A DNA stretch of 64,000 bases from Halorientalis sp. LT38 (GTDB lineage: Archaea; Halobacteriota; Halobacteria; Halobacteriales; Haloarculaceae): NCBI RefSeq assembly GCF_037031225.1, contig NZ_JAYEZN010000001.1:496001-560000 (forward strand), given 5' to 3'. Positions 61,274-64,000 of this stretch are shown here, in pieces. Both the position numbers and the translations under genes were made by a program. The notes beneath the pieces are model-generated. The model was not told where the DNA came from and ran no database searches. It saw only the letters and a program-made list of their open reading frames with translations. Each line of letters opens with the position of its first letter. The first letter of the stretch is position 1.

Positions 61274-61807
61274 ATGTCCACCAAGATCCAGCGCCGGCTC
61301 GGCTACCGGTTCCGGAGCGCCGTCGGACCGTGGATCGACCGGGCCGCACAGACCGTCGGCGAGCCAGTGACGCGCGTCCGGGCCGCCGGATACGCCGGGA
61401 CGGCCCGCTGTCCCGTCCCAGACCTCGAACACGAACTCGCCGAGATGGGGTTCGCATGGGACCCGGTGGCGCTCTATCACTTCACGCCGATCGGAACGCC
61501 CGCCGACGGGAGCTGGGTCTACCGGGAGTCGCCATTTGCCGACCGACAGCTCCACGTCGTGCTGTTCGCCCAGCGGCGAGACCGCGTCGACCTGTACGCC
61601 CACGACGAGCCGAACTGGTACCGCCATCCCATCGCACACGCACGCCAGACCGACATCGATCACGAGCGGGGCGCCTCGGAGATGCGCCGGCACCTCGCCA
61701 CTGCCGACCTCGAGATCGAGCAAGAATCGCTGGTTCGCCGGAAGGTCAGCCACGCCGTCCAGCGGCTGCGCGACCCGGACGCCCGACGGATCCACCTGCC
61801 ACTCTGA
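61274..61807 (+). CDS. unknown protein (177 aa)
   Basis: Not recognised. Features: basic N-terminal 45 residues (RRLGYRFRSAVG), a central LHVVLFAQRRDRVDLYAHDEPNWYRHPIAHARQTDIDH with several histidines, and a basic C-terminus. No membrane segment or signal. It may be a haloarchaeal orphan or bind nucleic acid. The start at ATG 61274 (MSTKIQRR) is preferred to a longer in-frame extension beginning at 61166, which lies in the 173-bp gap divergent from the antiporter. It lies 103 bp before menA. Confidence 0.65.
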   Translation: MSTKIQRRLGYRFRSAVGPWIDRAAQTVGEPVTRVRAAGYAGTARCPVPDLEHELAEMGFAWDPVALYHFTPIGTPADGSWVYRESPFADRQLHVVLFAQRRDRVDLYAHDEPNWYRHPIAHARQTDIDHERGASEMRRHLATADLEIEQESLVRRKVSHAVQRLRDPDARRIHLPL

Positions 61808-61910
61808 GGACCGGGTGCCGTCGTGCGTCAGACTCCCGTCCGACGGACGTGGCACGCCGTCTCGTCCCGAGGGCTAACCTTCACACGGCTGGGCATCCAA
61901 CAGTCCCACG

Positions 61911-62861
61911 ATGGCAACGGCAGACGCGGAGGTATCGCGCACGAGGGCGTGGCTGATGGCCGCACGCCCCCAGACCCTGCCCGCGGGGGCCGCGCCGGTC
62001 GTCGTCGGGACCGGGCTGGCCCTCCACGACGGGGTGTTCGCACCCGCGGCCGCGGTAGCGGCGCTGCTGGGCGCGCTCCTCCTGCAGGTCGGCACCAACT
62101 TCGCGAACGACTACTACGACGCGGTCAAGGGGACCGACTCGGCCGACCGGGAGGGGTTCACCCGCGTCACCGCCGGCGGGCTGATCGAGCCGGCGCGCGT
62201 CAAGCAGGCGATGGCCGCCACCTACGCGCTCGCGGTCGTCGTGGGACTGTACCTCGTCTACGTCGGCGGGCTCCCGATCCTCGTCGTCGGCCTCTCGAGC
62301 ATCGCGGCCGGCATCGCCTACACGGGCGGCCCCTACCCCTACGGCTACCGCGGGCTGGGCGACCTGTTCGTCTTCCTCTACTTCGGCGTGATCGCCGTCG
62401 TCGGGACCTACTACGTCCAGGCGGCCTCGGCGCTCGCGTCGGTCGACCCGCTCGCCCTCGGGATCCCCGAGGGGACGGTGACCGCGGCGGCGCTGACCGC
62501 CAGTCTGCCCGTCGCCGGCCTCTCGACCGCAATCTTGATCGTGAACAACGTGCGGGACCGCGAGGAGGACGCGGCGGCGGGCAAGCGAACGCTCGCCGTT
62601 ATGTTCGGCTACGGGTTCAGCCGCGTCGAGTGGCTGGCGATGGTCGGGATGGCATACGTCGTCCCAGTCCTGTTCGCCCTGGACCCGGCGTTCGGGCTGT
62701 CGGCGCTGCTGCCGCTGGTGACGCTCCCGCTCGCCCTCGTCCTGACCATGATCGTGTTCTCCCGGACCGACGGGGAGGCACTGAACCCGGCGCTAGAGCG
62801 GACGGGACAGCTACTGGCGATCCACTCGGCGCTGTTCGCGATCGGCCTGGCACTCACATGA
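61911..62861 (+). CDS. menA: 1,4-dihydroxy-2-naphthoate polyprenyltransferase (316 aa)
   Basis: UbiA-superfamily membrane prenyltransferase attaching the polyprenyl tail to DHNA. Aspartate motif NFANDYYDAVKGTD (first Mg-binding site) and NNVRDREEDAAAGKRTLAV (second) are visible, within about eight membrane helices. The Gly/Pro-rich GGPYPYGYRGLGDLFVFLYFG block is MenA-typical. Its stop overlaps the menC start (ATGA), so menA-menC-menE form an operon. Confidence 0.95.
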   Translation: MATADAEVSRTRAWLMAARPQTLPAGAAPVVVGTGLALHDGVFAPAAAVAALLGALLLQVGTNFANDYYDAVKGTDSADREGFTRVTAGGLIEPARVKQAMAATYALAVVVGLYLVYVGGLPILVVGLSSIAAGIAYTGGPYPYGYRGLGDLFVFLYFGVIAVVGTYYVQAASALASVDPLALGIPEGTVTAAALTASLPVAGLSTAILIVNNVRDREEDAAAGKRTLAVMFGYGFSRVEWLAMVGMAYVVPVLFALDPAFGLSALLPLVTLPLALVLTMIVFSRTDGEALNPALERTGQLLAIHSALFAIGLALT

Positions 62862-63892
62862 TCGACATCCGACCGTACCACCTGGATCTGGCACGCCCGC
62901 TGGAGACCGCCCGCGGCACTATCGCCGAGCGCGAGGGCTTCCTCGTCAGGATCCGGTACGCCGATCGGTCGGGGCTGGGCGAGGCCGCGCCGCTACCCGG
63001 CTGGACCGAGTCCCTCGACGCCTGCCGGGAGGCCCTGGAGTGGGCACCGGACCTCGCCACCGACGAGGACTGGGGCGTCGCACTCGGCGAAACCTCCGCG
63101 CCGGCGGCGCGACACGCCCTGTCGCTCGCGCTCTCCGACGCGCGGGCGAAGTCCGACAACACGCCGCTCTACCGCTACCTCGGCAACGAGCGCCTCGTCC
63201 GCCGGGTGCCGGTCAACGCCACCGTCGGCGACGGCCCGCCGCAGGAGACCGCCCGACGAGTCGCCGAGGCCGTGGACCAGGGGTTCGACTGCGTGAAGGT
63301 CAAGGTCGGCGCACGGAGCGTCGACGAGGACGCCGCCCGCCTGCGTCGGGTCAGGGAAGTGGTCGGCGACGACGTCGTCCTCAGGGCCGACGCGAACGCG
63401 GCCTGGGACCGGGACGAAGCCGAACAGGCCATGGACGCATTCGACCCCCTGGACCTCGAGTACCTCGAACAGCCGATGGACGCGGACGAAGTGGCCGCCC
63501 ACGCCGGCCTCCGGAACGGCGGCAACGAGGTCCCTATCGCACTCGACGAGTCGCTCGCCAGTCGCCCCGTCGCGGACCTGCTGGCCGCCGAGGCCGCCGA
63601 CTACCTCGTCCTGAAGCCGATGGCGCTGGGCGGCCCCGACCGGGCGCGAGGGATCGCCCGGCAGGCCAGACAGGCGGGCGTGACGCCCGTGATCTCGACC
63701 ACGATCGACGGGGTCGTCGCCCGGACCGCCGCCGTCCACGTCGCCGCGGCCATCCCCGAGATACCGGCCTGCGGGCTGGCCACGGCCGACTGGCTCGCCG
63801 AGGACCTGGGGCCCGACCCCGCGCCGGTCGCGGACGGACAGATCGAAGTCCCCCAATCCAAGGGGCTGGGCGTCGACCTCGGTGACGAGTGA
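62858..63892 (+). CDS. menC: o-succinylbenzoate synthase (344 aa)
   Basis: Enolase-superfamily dehydratase converting SHCHC to o-succinylbenzoate. KxK motif Lys147/Lys149 (VKVKVG), metal ligands Asp178 (DAN), Glu204 (LEQP) and Asp230 (DES), and Lys253 (VLKPMAL) on the opposite face. This is the complete acid/base set of the MenC/MLE subgroup. Related dipeptide epimerases share the fold, but the men neighbours settle the role. Coupled to menA by ATGA and to menE by TGATG. Confidence 0.94.
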   Translation: MIDIRPYHLDLARPLETARGTIAEREGFLVRIRYADRSGLGEAAPLPGWTESLDACREALEWAPDLATDEDWGVALGETSAPAARHALSLALSDARAKSDNTPLYRYLGNERLVRRVPVNATVGDGPPQETARRVAEAVDQGFDCVKVKVGARSVDEDAARLRRVREVVGDDVVLRADANAAWDRDEAEQAMDAFDPLDLEYLEQPMDADEVAAHAGLRNGGNEVPIALDESLASRPVADLLAAEAADYLVLKPMALGGPDRARGIARQARQAGVTPVISTTIDGVVARTAAVHVAAAIPEIPACGLATADWLAEDLGPDPAPVADGQIEVPQSKGLGVDLGDE

Positions 63893-64000
63893 TGGACTGG
63901 CCGACCCGCGACCTCGTCGCCGCCCGCGCCGCCGCGACGCCCGACCGCACAGGCATATTCGACGCCGATACCGGTGAGAAAGTGGCCTATCGCGAGTACG
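63892..64000 (+). CDS. menE: o-succinylbenzoate-CoA ligase, 3' end outside window
   Basis: Only the first 36 codons are visible (MDWPTRDLVAARAAATPD, then an ATGEKVAYRE-like core DADTGEKVAYREY). The N-terminal pattern is that of an adenylate-forming ligase and the position directly after menC (start overlapping its TGA) points to MenE, which makes o-succinylbenzoyl-CoA for MenB. The AMP motif lies beyond the edge. Confidence 0.8.
   Translation, partial: MDWPTRDLVAARAAATPDRTGIFDADTGEKVAYREY

Overview
The window looks like a chromosomal segment of a halophilic archaeon (class Halobacteria). The signs are high G+C, acidic proteins, promoters with an A/T-rich TATA-like box about 25-30 nt before start codons (leaderless style), an archaeal TFB, halocyanins, a two-subunit 2-oxoacid:ferredoxin oxidoreductase, an acetyl/acyl-CoA-rich metabolism and a menaquinone pathway. 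A member of the Haloarcula/Halomicrobium group would fit, but the genus is inferred only from general resemblance. I see no insertion sequences, CRISPR arrays, rRNA or tRNA genes, and no clearly broken genes. Coding density is high. The largest gene-free gap is about 230 bp, so no stretch over 300 bp lacks a gene.

Layout. 1-7.7 kb: end of an acyl-CoA synthetase; two tandem histidine kinases, one with a complete blue-light LOV signature; an MDR oxidoreductase, an SDR and an acyl-CoA dehydrogenase. 7.7-11 kb: a three-gene ABC-2 exporter operon and a DICT-domain sensor protein. 11.2-14.6 kb: korA-korB and an Lrp/AsnC regulator with a perfect palindrome in its promoter. 14.7-17.1 kb: two unusual fusions, a Rossmann-like domain joined to DHH/DHHA1 and CBS-CBS joined to ParB. 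17.2-23.1 kb: methylmalonyl-CoA mutase large subunit, a GAF-GAF-PAS histidine kinase and a second acyl-CoA synthetase. 23.1-31.1 kb: a respiratory/copper/haem accessory region with two halocyanins, an SCO-like protein, two small membrane proteins including a 28-residue one, an AhbC-like radical SAM enzyme, an amine-oxidase-like flavoprotein, an Hrq1/MrfA-type helicase and a UspA protein. 31.1-36.6 kb: a winged-helix/membrane-protein pair, a PHP phosphoesterase coupled to an asparagine-synthase-like PP-loop protein, TFB and GatCA.

36.7-44.1 kb: small zinc-ribbon proteins, a Na+/H+ antiporter, two metallo-beta-lactamase-fold hydrolases, a TANGO2-like NRDE protein, and a J-domain/[2Fe-2S] ferredoxin fusion. 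44.3-49.8 kb: a fatty-acid block (acyl-CoA dehydrogenase plus an Asp-nucleophile alpha/beta hydrolase, a winged-helix regulator, and the operon 3-hydroxyacyl-CoA dehydrogenase/enoyl-CoA hydratase, PaaI thioesterase, MaoC hydratase). 50-52.3 kb: a secreted protein, UPF0058, a ribbon-helix-helix protein and a sulfite-oxidase-like molybdoenzyme. 52.4-64 kb: menaquinone biosynthesis (menF, menD, menB, menA, menC, start of menE), interrupted by a carboxymuconolactone-decarboxylase-like protein, a membrane J-domain protein, a MATE transporter, a second Na+/H+ antiporter and one unknown gene.

Together the genes describe an aerobic heterotroph that oxidises fatty and branched acids through acyl-CoA intermediates and propionyl/methylmalonyl-CoA. 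It passes electrons via ferredoxin, menaquinone and blue copper proteins, and senses its surroundings with several PAS/GAF/LOV kinases.
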